From NCBI RefSeq assembly GCF_040655075.1, contig NZ_JBFAJC010000048.1, positions 13,472-77,471 on the forward strand: DNA of 64,000 nucleotides, read 5' to 3'. The translations under genes were made by a program, and so were the position numbers. The notes beneath the pieces were generated by a model. That model was not told the DNA's origin, ran no database searches, and worked only from the letters and a program-made list of their open reading frames with translations. This DNA comes from Actinoallomurus sp040655075. Its GTDB lineage: Bacteria; Actinomycetota; Actinomycetes; Streptosporangiales; Streptosporangiaceae. Position 1 is the first letter of the stretch. Each line of letters begins with the position of its first letter. Below are positions 8,801-16,901 of this stretch, piece after piece.

Positions 8801-9571
8801 ATGACGGAGGGACAGGCGATCGGGCGGGCGTGGCATGCAGGGCCCGCCGCGCCGGCGGTGGAGTTGTGTGAGGTCAGCAGGGAGTACGGGCGCGGGGACG
8901 CGACGGTCCGGGCGCTCGACGGAGTGAGCATCGGGTTTCCCGCAGGCTCGTGGACGGCCGTGATGGGGCCGTCGGGGTCGGGGAAGTCGACCCTGCTGCA
9001 CTGCGCGGCAGGGCTGGAGAAGGCGAGCGGCGGGCGGATCCTGCTGAGGGGGCAGGACATCACCTCCGCGCCGGACAGCGCTCTCACCGCCCTGCGGCGG
9101 CACACCGTCGGGTTCGTCTTCCAGACCTTCAACCTGGTCGGCTCGCTCACCGCGGAGCAGAACGTCGCGCTGCCGCTGAGGCTCGCCCGGCGCACGATCT
9201 CGCGCCAGGCCGTCCGCGAGGTGCTGGAGGCCGTCGGCCTGGGCGATCGGCTGCGGCACCGGCCCCGGGAGCTCTCGGGCGGGCAGCAGCAGCGGGTGGC
9301 GATCGCGCGGGCGATGGTGACGCGGCCGGCGGTGCTGTTCGCCGACGAGCCGACGGGCGCGCTGGACTCGGCGTCGGCCCGTACGGTCCTCGAGCTGCTG
9401 CGGACCATGGTCGACTCGGCCGGACAGACGATCGTCATGGTCACCCACGATCCCGCCGCGGCGGCGCGGGCCGACGCGGTGGTGTTCCTGTCGGACGGCA
9501 GGATCGTCGACCAGGCGTTGCGCCCGTCGGCCCGGGAGGTCGCCGACCGCCTCGCGCGGCTGGAGGGCTGA
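8801..9571 (+). CDS. ABC transporter ATP-binding protein (MacB/LolD type)
   Basis: 256 residues with a complete nucleotide-binding domain: Walker A GPSGSGKST (about residues 55-63), Q-loop VFQTFNLV, signature LSGGQQQR (about 157), Walker B VLFADEPTG and switch histidine VMVTHD. The composition is that of the LolD/MacB/BceA branch, which works with FtsX-type permeases. Its permease follows two bases after the stop. Together they would move a hydrophobic or peptide substrate out of the membrane, or act as a flux sensor for the neighbouring two-component system. A decayed relative of this gene lies at 11590-11705. Confidence 0.94.
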   Translation: MTEGQAIGRAWHAGPAAPAVELCEVSREYGRGDATVRALDGVSIGFPAGSWTAVMGPSGSGKSTLLHCAAGLEKASGGRILLRGQDITSAPDSALTALRRHTVGFVFQTFNLVGSLTAEQNVALPLRLARRTISRQAVREVLEAVGLGDRLRHRPRELSGGQQQRVAIARAMVTRPAVLFADEPTGALDSASARTVLELLRTMVDSAGQTIVMVTHDPAAAARADAVVFLSDGRIVDQALRPSAREVADRLARLEG

Positions 9572-9573
9572 GC

Positions 9574-11511
9574 ATGCCGGGGATCGCTTTCAGTAACTTC
9601 CGGGAGCACCGGCGCCTGTTCACCGGCGCCATCCTGGCCGTCGCCCTGGGCGTCGCGTTGATGCAGTCCTCGCTGTCGGTGATGGCGGCGGTGTCCGAGG
9701 CCCGGATCCCCGCGGGGTTGTCCGGCCAGGCCCGGGAGCGGATCCAGGACGCCTACGCGGGGGCCGCGACGCTGCTCGGCATGACGGTCATGCTCGCGGG
9801 GTTCCTCGCGCTGTTCATCGTCGGCTCGACGTTCGCCTTCACCGTGGCCCAGCGCCGCCGCGAGCTCGCCCTGCTGCGGCTGGCCGGCGCGAGCCGTCCG
9901 CAGATCGTCCTGCTGCTGGTCGCGGAGGCCGCGCTGCTCGGCACGGCCGGTGCGACGGCCGGCGTTCTGCTGGGGGTGCCGGGCACGTGGGCGCAGGCCT
10001 GGCTGCTGGTCGCGTTCGGGTTCCTGCCCGGCGGGGTCTCGCCCCACCTGAACGGCGGGATCATGCTGGCGTCCGCCTGCGTCGGGCTCACCGTGGCGCT
10101 GCTCGGCGTGCTGACGGCCGCGCGCCGGGCCGCTCTGGTGCGGCCGCTGGAGGCGCTGCGGGACACCGGGCGCGCCGCCAGGGTCATGACCGTGGCCCGC
10201 TGGGTGTTCGGCCTGTCCTCGCTGGCATTCGTGATCTGGCTGGTCGCCGCCGCGCAGACCGGCCGCGTCGACGTCCTGGGCGCCATGCTGATCGCGATGA
10301 CCGTCTCGGTCGTCGGCGCGGTGGCCCTGAGCCTGCTCAGCCCCCTGGTCGTGCCGCTCGTGGGCGGCCTCCTCGGCCTCGCGGTGCGCCGGAGCACCTT
10401 CGGCGAGCTCGCCCAGGCCAACCTGCGCGACAGCGTACGGCGCAGCGCGTCGACGGCCGCGCCGCTGATCGTGCTGGTGTCGCTCGTGGTCGGCCTCATG
10501 GGCACCCTGGCGTCGCTGGGCAGGATGGCGGGCGAGGAGCAGAAGCGTATCGTCGCCGGCGATCTGGTCGTCGACTCCACCGGCGCGGAGGCGTCCCGGG
10601 TCGCGGCCGTGCCCGGGGTCGCCGTCGCGTCACCGCAGGCCACCGTTCCGATCGCCGTGACGGTCGGGCACGGCGCGTACCGGCGGACCTACTACTCGGG
10701 GATCGTCGCGGTGGATCCGGCGGCGTACCGGCGGACGTATCGGCGGGCGCCCCGCTCCGGCTCGCTGGCGGCCCTGCGGGGGCGGACCATCGCGGTGGGG
10801 CCGGGCATGAGTGAGGAGGGCCTGCGGCGCGGGGGCGTGGCGGTCGCCCGGGTCGGCGAGCGGCGGGTGCGGCTGCGGATCGTCGCCGTCATGGCCCCCG
10901 TCCTCGAGAACGGCGCGGACGGCTTCATCCTGCCGCGCGAGCTGATCCCGGAGGACGTCATCGCCAAGGCACCGACCCGGACGGTGGTCCAGGTCGCCCC
11001 CGGTACACCGCCCTCGGCCGTCGCCGAGCGGATCCGCGCCGCGCGGATCGGAACGGTCCGCACCGTGGCCAAGTGGGCCGATGCCGAGGCCGACGCGCAG
11101 CAGAAGGGCAACGAGGCGATCTTCGCGGTGCTCGTCGGCCTCGGCGGCCTGTACGCGGCCGTCGCCGTCGTCAACGCGGTGGTCATCGCCGGTGCCGAGC
11201 GCAAGGCCGAGTTCGCGGTCGTACGCCTCACCGGCATGAGCCGGCCGCAGGTCGTGCGGATGGCGTTGATCGAGGCGGCGGCGGTCACCGCGATCGGGCT
11301 GTTCCTCGGTCTCCTGGTCGCGGCCGGGGCACTGGCGGGAATCGGCGCGGCGGCCGTCCGGGCCGTCGGCACACCCCTGGTCGCGGTGCCGTGGGAACTC
11401 CTGGGCCTGCTGGTGCCCGGCGCGTTCATCGTGACCGGCGTGGCGAGTGCGTGGAGCACGCTGTCGGCGACCCGGGTGCCGCCGGTGACGCTGGCGACCG
11501 CTCGCGAATGA
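9574..11511 (+). CDS. ABC transporter permease, FtsX/MacB type, duplicated
   Basis: 645 residues from ATG 9574, two bases after the ATPase stop. Two FtsX-like modules are visible. The first has the coupling segment QRRRELALLRLAGASRPQI and the second ERKAEFAVVRLTGMSRPQV, each followed by three helices. Between them lies a ~200-residue extracytoplasmic domain (about residues 325-520). This eight- to ten-helix, two-module layout is that of actinobacterial BceB/LolE-like permeases. It forms the membrane part of the exporter with the preceding ATPase. Confidence 0.92.
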   Translation: MPGIAFSNFREHRRLFTGAILAVALGVALMQSSLSVMAAVSEARIPAGLSGQARERIQDAYAGAATLLGMTVMLAGFLALFIVGSTFAFTVAQRRRELALLRLAGASRPQIVLLLVAEAALLGTAGATAGVLLGVPGTWAQAWLLVAFGFLPGGVSPHLNGGIMLASACVGLTVALLGVLTAARRAALVRPLEALRDTGRAARVMTVARWVFGLSSLAFVIWLVAAAQTGRVDVLGAMLIAMTVSVVGAVALSLLSPLVVPLVGGLLGLAVRRSTFGELAQANLRDSVRRSASTAAPLIVLVSLVVGLMGTLASLGRMAGEEQKRIVAGDLVVDSTGAEASRVAAVPGVAVASPQATVPIAVTVGHGAYRRTYYSGIVAVDPAAYRRTYRRAPRSGSLAALRGRTIAVGPGMSEEGLRRGGVAVARVGERRVRLRIVAVMAPVLENGADGFILPRELIPEDVIAKAPTRTVVQVAPGTPPSAVAERIRAARIGTVRTVAKWADAEADAQQKGNEAIFAVLVGLGGLYAAVAVVNAVVIAGAERKAEFAVVRLTGMSRPQVVRMALIEAAAVTAIGLFLGLLVAAGALAGIGAAAVRAVGTPLVAVPWELLGLLVPGAFIVTGVASAWSTLSATRVPPVTLATARE

Positions 11512-11589
11512 GGGCGGTCGGCGGCGTGTTCGCATTCGCGGCCGCGATCGTCGTCCGGGGCCCGTGAACCGGCCGCCGAAGCTCTCCGA

Positions 11590-11705
11590 GTGCAACGTTT
11601 CCCGGCAGGTCGGCTGCGAGGTGCTGGAGACCGCCGGCCTCGGGGACCGGCAGCGGTACGGGCTCTGGGGCGGCCAGGGGCGATGGTGACCCGGCGTCAG
11701 CGGCG
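11590..11705 (+). pseudogene. decayed fragment of an ABC ATPase gene
   Basis: In one frame the DNA reads SRQVGCEVLETAGLGDRQR then WGGQGRW and a stop. The intact ATPase at 8801-9571 has SRQAVREVLEAVGLGDRLR then LSGGQQQR at the corresponding place. After a frame change the match resumes with AMVTR, also present in the intact gene. The signature region has lost about 25 bases. This is therefore a ~110-bp relic of a second LolD-type ATPase, stranded directly after the permease. Confidence 0.75.
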
Positions 11706-11706
11706 C

Positions 11707-11919
11707 TCAGCCGCAGCAGCCGCCTCCGAAGCAGCCCCCGCCGCCGCTGGGCGGGGCCGCGGTGCCGCCGCCGGTGACGGCGACCGTGGACAGCAGCTTC
11801 ACCGTGTCCTCGTGGCCGTCGGGGCATGCGGCCGGCGCGGACGCCTCGGCCATCGGGCGGGACACTTCGAACGTTGCGCCACAGGCGCGGCAGCGGAAGT
11901 CGTAACGTGGCACGGCCAT
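11707..11919 (-). CDS. FmdB-type zinc ribbon protein
   Basis: 70 residues from ATG 11919. The N-terminal putative regulatory zinc ribbon is standard: MAVPRYDFRCRACGATFEV then, 20 residues on, ACPDGH in place of the usual CP.CG. The second knuckle is thus Cys-Asp-Gly-His, so one zinc ligand may be His. The tail is a Gly-rich stretch with Cys pairs (GGGGCFGGGCCG), common in these proteins. The role is unknown; family members sit near oxidoreductases and chaperones. Confidence 0.8.
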   Translation of the reverse strand: MAVPRYDFRCRACGATFEVSRPMAEASAPAACPDGHEDTVKLLSTVAVTGGGTAAPPSGGGGCFGGGCCG

Positions 11920-11974
11920 AGCGTACGACGTCGCCGCCCCCAATGGCGATCAGGCGGCGGGTTCGGAGACGTGC

Positions 11975-12484
11975 TCAGGCGGCGGGCTCGGTGACGTACG
12001 GCGCCCACTGCGGGTCGCCGTCGTTGACCAGGCCGATGAGCCGCCAGTGCGCCCCACGTGGAACGCCCGGGACGACGCGCGACTTCCACCCGATCTCTTC
12101 TAGTAGCTTGTCGGCCTTGCGGTGGTTGCAAGGCATACAGGAGGCGACGCAGTTCTCCCAGATGTGCTTTCCTCCGCGGCTGCGCGGGATGACGTGGTCG
12201 ATCGTCTCCGCGCGAAGGCCGCAGTACGCACACCGGAAGTTGTCGCGCCGCATGAGGGCCGCCCGGGTGAGCGGCACCCGTTGTCGGTAAGGGATGCGGA
12301 CGTAGCGCAGAAGCCGGATCACCGACGGCATCTCGACGACGATCGAGGCCGATCGCAGCTGGGCTCCGGACGTGTCATGATGCACGATCTCGGCCTTCTC
12401 CCGGAGGACCAGGCAGACCGCACGCCGAAGCGGAAGGGTTGTCAGGGGTTCGTAAGTCGCGTTGAGCAGTAGGACCTGTCTCAT
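11975..12484 (-). CDS. HNH endonuclease family protein
   Basis: 169 residues from ATG 12484 with GGAGG seven bases upstream. An N-terminal beta-rich part (VLLLNATYEPLTTLPLRRAV) is followed by the HNH core: RCAYCGLRAETIDHVIPRSRGG, shown here by its key parts CAYC, DHVIPRSRGG and the closing CMPCNHRKAD. The two Cys pairs bind a structural zinc and the His/Asn residues form the betabetaalpha-metal site. This widespread actinobacterial HNH protein is also next to glbO in mycobacteria; its biological substrate is not established. Confidence 0.92.
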   Translation of the reverse strand: MRQVLLLNATYEPLTTLPLRRAVCLVLREKAEIVHHDTSGAQLRSASIVVEMPSVIRLLRYVRIPYRQRVPLTRAALMRRDNFRCAYCGLRAETIDHVIPRSRGGKHIWENCVASCMPCNHRKADKLLEEIGWKSRVVPGVPRGAHWRLIGLVNDGDPQWAPYVTEPAA

Positions 12485-12704
12485 CAGACGGCCTCCGTGC
12501 CGCAGGCGCCGACCGCCTCACGGGCCACGCTCCAGCGTGCCTCGGCATGAGGCATGACGATCTTTCTCACCAGCGCACCCGACACGAGGACCTCCTCACG
12601 GGTGATACCCAAGTTGGACTCAGTGTGGCTGCTGAGATGCTGATCCCGCTACCCCATATCCGGGGCATTCGCTGGAAGCGCGCCCGCGAGGGCGGCCGGA
12701 CGGG

Positions 12705-13697
12705 TCAGTGACCCGGGTGACGACCTTCCGTCTCGGCTCCGGCGCGCGACGCGGCCTCCTCACCTGGCCGCTCGCGCCACGTCATCCTGGCGTCGAGGCG
12801 AAGCGGGCCGCCCTTGAGGTTCCCCGCGGTCTTGAGCCAGCCCGTACGCTTGTCGCCCGCGCCCATCGTCTCGTACCGGCAGACGATGGTCTCGTGCTCC
12901 GACGCGCAGGGCTTCGACTGCCCCAGGACCTTGTGACCGGACGTGATCTTCTGCGTCGCGACGACGTCATCGGCCGACCGGGATCCCCCGTTCACCACGG
13001 TCCAGCGCCAGATGACCCCAGAGCCGCTCCGGGCCTCTTCCGGCCGGTCATAGACCAGCCGCGGGCTCGCCTCCTGCCCCTGGTGCCCTCCCTGTGCCTC
13101 GCGAGAGTGCTGAGCGCCCTCGTGCGCCGCCGCACGGGGTGGCTCGGCCGCTCGCGGCTCGTGCCCCTCATGGGAACCAGGAGCCACGTGCTGCTGGGCC
13201 GCTCGCGACCCTTGCGCCTCACGGGTCCCTTGCGCCTCACGCGTCCCTTGAGTCTGCTGCTGGAGAGCGCGCTGTTGGGCCGCTCGCGCCTGCTGGGCCT
13301 CGTGAGCCGCTTGAGCCTGGTGTTGCTGGACGGCTCGGGCTTGCTGGGCTTCGCGGGCCGGGTGTTGTTGGGCCGTTCGGGCCTGTTGGGCTTCGCGGGC
13401 CGGGTGCTGTCGGGCCTCTTGGGCCTCGTGGGCAGGGTGTTGCTGGGCCGCTCGCGCCTGCTGGGCCTCGTGGGCCCGCTGAAGCAGGTGTTGCTGTGAT
13501 GGCTGTGCGGCGTGCTGCGACTCCTGCGGTGACGCCGCCGGGTGCGGCTTCGGCGCGAGCGCGTGCGCGGACGAGCCGGCCGACGCGCCGGCCACCAGAG
13601 CGACCGCGGCCAGCGCCGGTGCGGCGACCAGGGCCGTACGGCGGCCGTACCGACTCGTACGTGCGGCCGTTCTGTGCGGGTCGATCGTGTCTTCCAT
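12705..13697 (-). CDS. secreted Ala/Gln/His repeat protein
   Basis: 330 residues from ATG 13697 with a GGGGGGA site just upstream. Residues 1-46 form an Arg-rich start and hydrophobic core ending in SSAHA, a Sec or Tat-like signal peptide. Residues ~60-190 are low complexity, built from variants of AREAQQARAAQQHP that vary between 11 and 16 residues and would form a charged helix. The C-terminal ~100 residues (IWRWTVVNGGSRSADDVV and LDARMTW) look like an Ig-fold of the DUF11/CARDB kind, with two Cys about 10 residues apart. I infer a cell-surface or wall-associated stalk plus domain; I do not recognise a named family. Confidence 0.75.
   Translation of the reverse strand: MEDTIDPHRTAARTSRYGRRTALVAAPALAAVALVAGASAGSSAHALAPKPHPAASPQESQHAAQPSQQHLLQRAHEAQQARAAQQHPAHEAQEARQHPAREAQQARTAQQHPAREAQQARAVQQHQAQAAHEAQQARAAQQRALQQQTQGTREAQGTREAQGSRAAQQHVAPGSHEGHEPRAAEPPRAAAHEGAQHSREAQGGHQGQEASPRLVYDRPEEARSGSGVIWRWTVVNGGSRSADDVVATQKITSGHKVLGQSKPCASEHETIVCRYETMGAGDKRTGWLKTAGNLKGGPLRLDARMTWRERPGEEAASRAGAETEGRHPGH
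13180..13520. repeat. internal repeats encoding Ala/Gln/His motifs
   Basis: On the plus strand this tract is made of many variants of gggcctcgtgggc, ctgctgggcc and ttgttgggccg, coding on the minus strand for AREAQQARAAQQHP-type units of the secreted protein. Spacing is irregular but in frame, so expansion and contraction would keep the reading frame. Confidence 0.7.
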
Positions 13698-13812
13698 TGT
13701 TCCCCCCGAGTGACGTGGAAAGACGCGCCCCACATCTTTCTCGGTGCGACGACCGGGGGGAAACCGCCACGCCCGGCGCGGGCCGGTACGCCGACCTCGT
13801 TAAAGTGCGGTC

Positions 13813-15927
13813 ATGAGCCGACCGCAGTACCCGTCCGCGCATCGTCAGGACATCGTCGAGGAGATCCACGGTCAAAGCGTCGCCGATCCTTACCGATGGC
13901 TGGAGGATCCGAACGCCGACGACACCAAGAAATGGCTGGCGGCCCAGGACGAGCTGTTCCACCGTGAGGTCGACGACCTGCCCGGCCGAGACCGGCTGCG
14001 GGCGCGGGTGCGCGAGCTGCTCGGCGCCGGGAGCGTCGGCGCTCCCGTCTGGCGGGGCGAACGCCGTTTCTTCATGCGGCGCACCGCCGAGCAGGAGCAC
14101 GCCGTCCTCTACGCCATCGACCCCGGCGAGACGAGCGAGCGGGCACTGATCGACCCGATGGCGCTCGACCCGACCCACACGACGACGCTCGACTCCTGGC
14201 AGCCGGACAAGGAGGGGCGCCTGCTGGCGTACCAGCTGTCCCACGGCGGCGACGAGGAGTCCAAGCTGTACGTGATGGACGTCGCCACCGGCGAGACGAT
14301 CGAGGGGCCGATCGACCGGTGCCGCTACACGCCGATCGCCTGGCTGCCGGGCGGCGACGCGTACTACTACGTCCGCCGGCTCGCCGCAGGCCAGGTTCCC
14401 GCCGGTGAGGAGCAGTACCACCGCCGCGTCTACCTGCACCGGGTGGGGACCGACCCGGAGACCGACGACGTGATGATCTTCGGTGACGGCCGGGAGAAGA
14501 CCAACTACTACGGAGTCGGCGTCAGCCGCGACGGCCGCTGGCTCACTCTCTCCTCCTCGCAGGGCACCGCGCCGCGCAACGACCTGTGGATCGCCGACCT
14601 GAGCACGTCTCCGCTGGAGACCCCGGAGCTGCGGGTCGTCCAGGAGGGCGTCGACGCCGAGACCGGCGTGCACGTCGGGCGCGACGGGCGCGCGTACGTC
14701 TTCACCGACCGGGACGCCCCCCGCGCCCGGCTGTGCGTGGCCGACCCGTCCGACCTGTCGCCCGGCACCTGGCGCGATCTGATCCCCGAGGACTCCGAGG
14801 CGGTCCTGTCGGACTTCGCGATCCTCGACGACCTCGACCGGCCCATCCTCCTCGCCGGGTGGACCCGCCACGCGATCAGTGAGATCACCATCCACGACCT
14901 GGTGACCGGCGAGCGGATCGGCGAGGTCCCCGTTCCGGGCCTCGGCACGATCGGCGGGATCACCGATCGTCCCGATGGCGGCCACGAGGCGTGGTTCTCC
15001 TACGTCGACCACACGACCCCGACGTCCGTCCACCACTACGACGCCAGGACCGGCGAGACGACGCTGTGGGCGTCCGCGCCCGGCACCGTCGACGTGCCCG
15101 ACGTCGAGGCGCGCCAGCTGACCTACGCCTCCAATGACGGCACCGAGGTACGCATGCTCGTCATCGCCCGGGCCGACGCGGTGCCCGGCGACGGCACGCC
15201 CCGGCCGACGATCCTCTACGGCTACGGCGGTTTCAACGTCCCGCTCACGCCCGCGTACTCGGCCGGGAGCCTCGCCTGGGTGGAGGCCGGCGGCGTCTAC
15301 GTCGTCGCCAACCTGCGCGGCGGCTCCGAGGAGGGCGAGGAATGGCACCGAGCCGGCATGCTGGACAAGAAGCAGAACGTCTTCGACGACTTCCACGCCG
15401 CGGCCGAGAAGCTCATCGCCGACGGATGGACCACCGCGGACCGGCTCGCGATCTCCGGCGGATCCAACGGCGGCCTGCTCGTCGGCGCGGCGATCACCCA
15501 GCGGCCCGAGCTGTACGCCGCGGCGGTCTGCTCGGCGCCGCTGCTGGACATGGTGCGGTACGAGAAGTTCGGCCTCGGGCAGACGTGGAACGTCGAGTAC
15601 GGCTCGGCCGAGGACCCGGAGCAGTTCGGCTGGCTCTACGCCTACTCCCCGTACCACCACGTGCGTGAGGGCGTCGCCTACCCGGCGACCCTCTTCACGA
15701 TCTTCGAGAGCGACACGCGCGTCGACCCGTTGCACGCCCGCAAGATGTGCGCGGCGCTGCAGCACGCGACCACCGACGACGGCGGCCCCATCCTCCTGCG
15801 CAACGAGGCCGAGGTCGGGCACGGCGCCCGCGCGGTCAGCCGCTCGATCGAACTCACCGTCGACACCCTGTCGTTCATGGCCGCCCACACCGGCCTGACG
15901 CCGGACGAGGAACCGCAGCGCACATGA
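13813..15927 (+). CDS. prolyl oligopeptidase family serine peptidase (S9A)
   Basis: 704 residues, the usual length. The N-terminal DPYRWLEDPNADDTKKW motif leads into a beta-propeller (about residues 70-400). The C-terminal alpha/beta-hydrolase carries the catalytic triad: Ser551 in GGSNGGLL, Asp634 in ESDTRVDP and His670 in EVGHGARA. It cleaves short peptides, often after proline or basic residues, in the cytoplasm. A methyltransferase starts inside its stop codon (ATGA), so the two are translationally coupled. Confidence 0.95.
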   Translation: MSRPQYPSAHRQDIVEEIHGQSVADPYRWLEDPNADDTKKWLAAQDELFHREVDDLPGRDRLRARVRELLGAGSVGAPVWRGERRFFMRRTAEQEHAVLYAIDPGETSERALIDPMALDPTHTTTLDSWQPDKEGRLLAYQLSHGGDEESKLYVMDVATGETIEGPIDRCRYTPIAWLPGGDAYYYVRRLAAGQVPAGEEQYHRRVYLHRVGTDPETDDVMIFGDGREKTNYYGVGVSRDGRWLTLSSSQGTAPRNDLWIADLSTSPLETPELRVVQEGVDAETGVHVGRDGRAYVFTDRDAPRARLCVADPSDLSPGTWRDLIPEDSEAVLSDFAILDDLDRPILLAGWTRHAISEITIHDLVTGERIGEVPVPGLGTIGGITDRPDGGHEAWFSYVDHTTPTSVHHYDARTGETTLWASAPGTVDVPDVEARQLTYASNDGTEVRMLVIARADAVPGDGTPRPTILYGYGGFNVPLTPAYSAGSLAWVEAGGVYVVANLRGGSEEGEEWHRAGMLDKKQNVFDDFHAAAEKLIADGWTTADRLAISGGSNGGLLVGAAITQRPELYAAAVCSAPLLDMVRYEKFGLGQTWNVEYGSAEDPEQFGWLYAYSPYHHVREGVAYPATLFTIFESDTRVDPLHARKMCAALQHATTDDGGPILLRNEAEVGHGARAVSRSIELTVDTLSFMAAHTGLTPDEEPQRT

Positions 15928-16757
15928 GCGAGCGGACGAAAAACACAGCGCGCTCGAAGGAAGGAGGTCACTTGACCGCTCTCGAACGCGTCCTGCCCCT
16001 GCTCGACCCGCAGCCCGCCGAGCCGGATGTGTCACGCGGCTACCTCGACCTCCTCGGCGAGGAGCCGCGGCCGCACGACACGCTCGCGCAACGGCTCATG
16101 CGCTCCGGATTCCTGCCGAAGATCTACGAGGATCTGTGGCGGCCGGTGCTGTTCGGGCTGTCGAAGGGACCGCTCGGGCCGAGCCTGGACGAGGAGTACG
16201 CCCTCGCCCGCGACTGGCTCGACCTCGCCGCCGTCCCGGACGGCACCGTGCTCGACGTGGCCTGCGGCCCGGGCAACGTCACTCGCGCACTGGCCGCCGG
16301 GATGACGGGACACGGGCTCGTCGTCGGCATCGACGCCTCCTCGACCATGCTCGACCGGGCGATGGCCGAGACGGATCGGCCGACCGGCCGGGGCGAGAAC
16401 GGCGCAGCCGACGTCGCCTATGTCCGCGGCGACGCGACGGACCTGCCGTTCCGCGACGGCGCGTTCGACGCGGTGTGCTGCTTCGGTGGGCTGTACCTCT
16501 TCGCGGACCCCTGGTCCGCGATCGACGGCATCGCCCGCGTGCTCAAACCGGGCGGCCGGGTCGTGTTCCTCACGACCCGGCGGCCGGAGATCCCCCTCGT
16601 CGGCCCGGGCAGCGCTGTGCTCGGCCGGCTGACGGGCATCCGGATGTTCGGCGCCGACGACCTCTGCCAAGCCCTGCGGGCCCGCGGCTTCACGGACCTG
16701 CGCCAGCGTGGGTACGGCCTGATGCAGTTCGTCGCCGGCACCCGCGCCCAGCCGTAG
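15924..16757 (+). CDS. class I SAM-dependent methyltransferase
   Basis: 277 residues from ATG 15924, overlapping the peptidase stop as ATGA. A TTG at 15972 preceded by AAGGAGG (15961-15967) is an alternative start that would remove 16 hydrophilic residues. The Rossmann motifs are clear: motif I VLDVACGPGNVTRALA, motif II acidic residue in VVGIDAS, motif post-I GDATDLPFRDGAFD and GGLYLF. It belongs to the UbiE/methyltransferase-11 group. The acceptor is unknown; the peptidase coupling suggests no obvious pathway. Confidence 0.88.
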   Translation: MSERTKNTARSKEGGHLTALERVLPLLDPQPAEPDVSRGYLDLLGEEPRPHDTLAQRLMRSGFLPKIYEDLWRPVLFGLSKGPLGPSLDEEYALARDWLDLAAVPDGTVLDVACGPGNVTRALAAGMTGHGLVVGIDASSTMLDRAMAETDRPTGRGENGAADVAYVRGDATDLPFRDGAFDAVCCFGGLYLFADPWSAIDGIARVLKPGGRVVFLTTRRPEIPLVGPGSAVLGRLTGIRMFGADDLCQALRARGFTDLRQRGYGLMQFVAGTRAQP

Positions 16758-16860
16758 AGCGAACCCTGATCCCGGTGGGCGAGTGACACCCGTCGGATCG
16801 GCTGAAACGCGAGTGTGACCGCGGGTCGACGGCCACTGCCGAATCCGAGAAGCGGAGAAC

Positions 16861-16892
16861 GGTCCGGCGGGCGGCGACGCGCCCGCCGGACC
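16861..16892 (-). terminator. hairpin terminator downstream of ilvD
   Basis: GGTCCGGCGGGCG (16861-16873) and CGCCCGCCGGACC (16880-16892) form a perfect 13-bp stem with a six-base loop, nine bases past the ilvD stop on the minus strand. Confidence 0.7.
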
Positions 16893-16901
16893 CGAGCGGG
16901 G

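Noticed and set aside
13094..13816. A long plus-strand open frame rich in Gly, Pro and Leu opposite the Ala/Gln/His-repeat gene
   Set aside because: It has no ribosome binding site, and its apparent repeats are the reverse strand of the genuine repeat gene; the minus-strand frame has a signal peptide and a good start.
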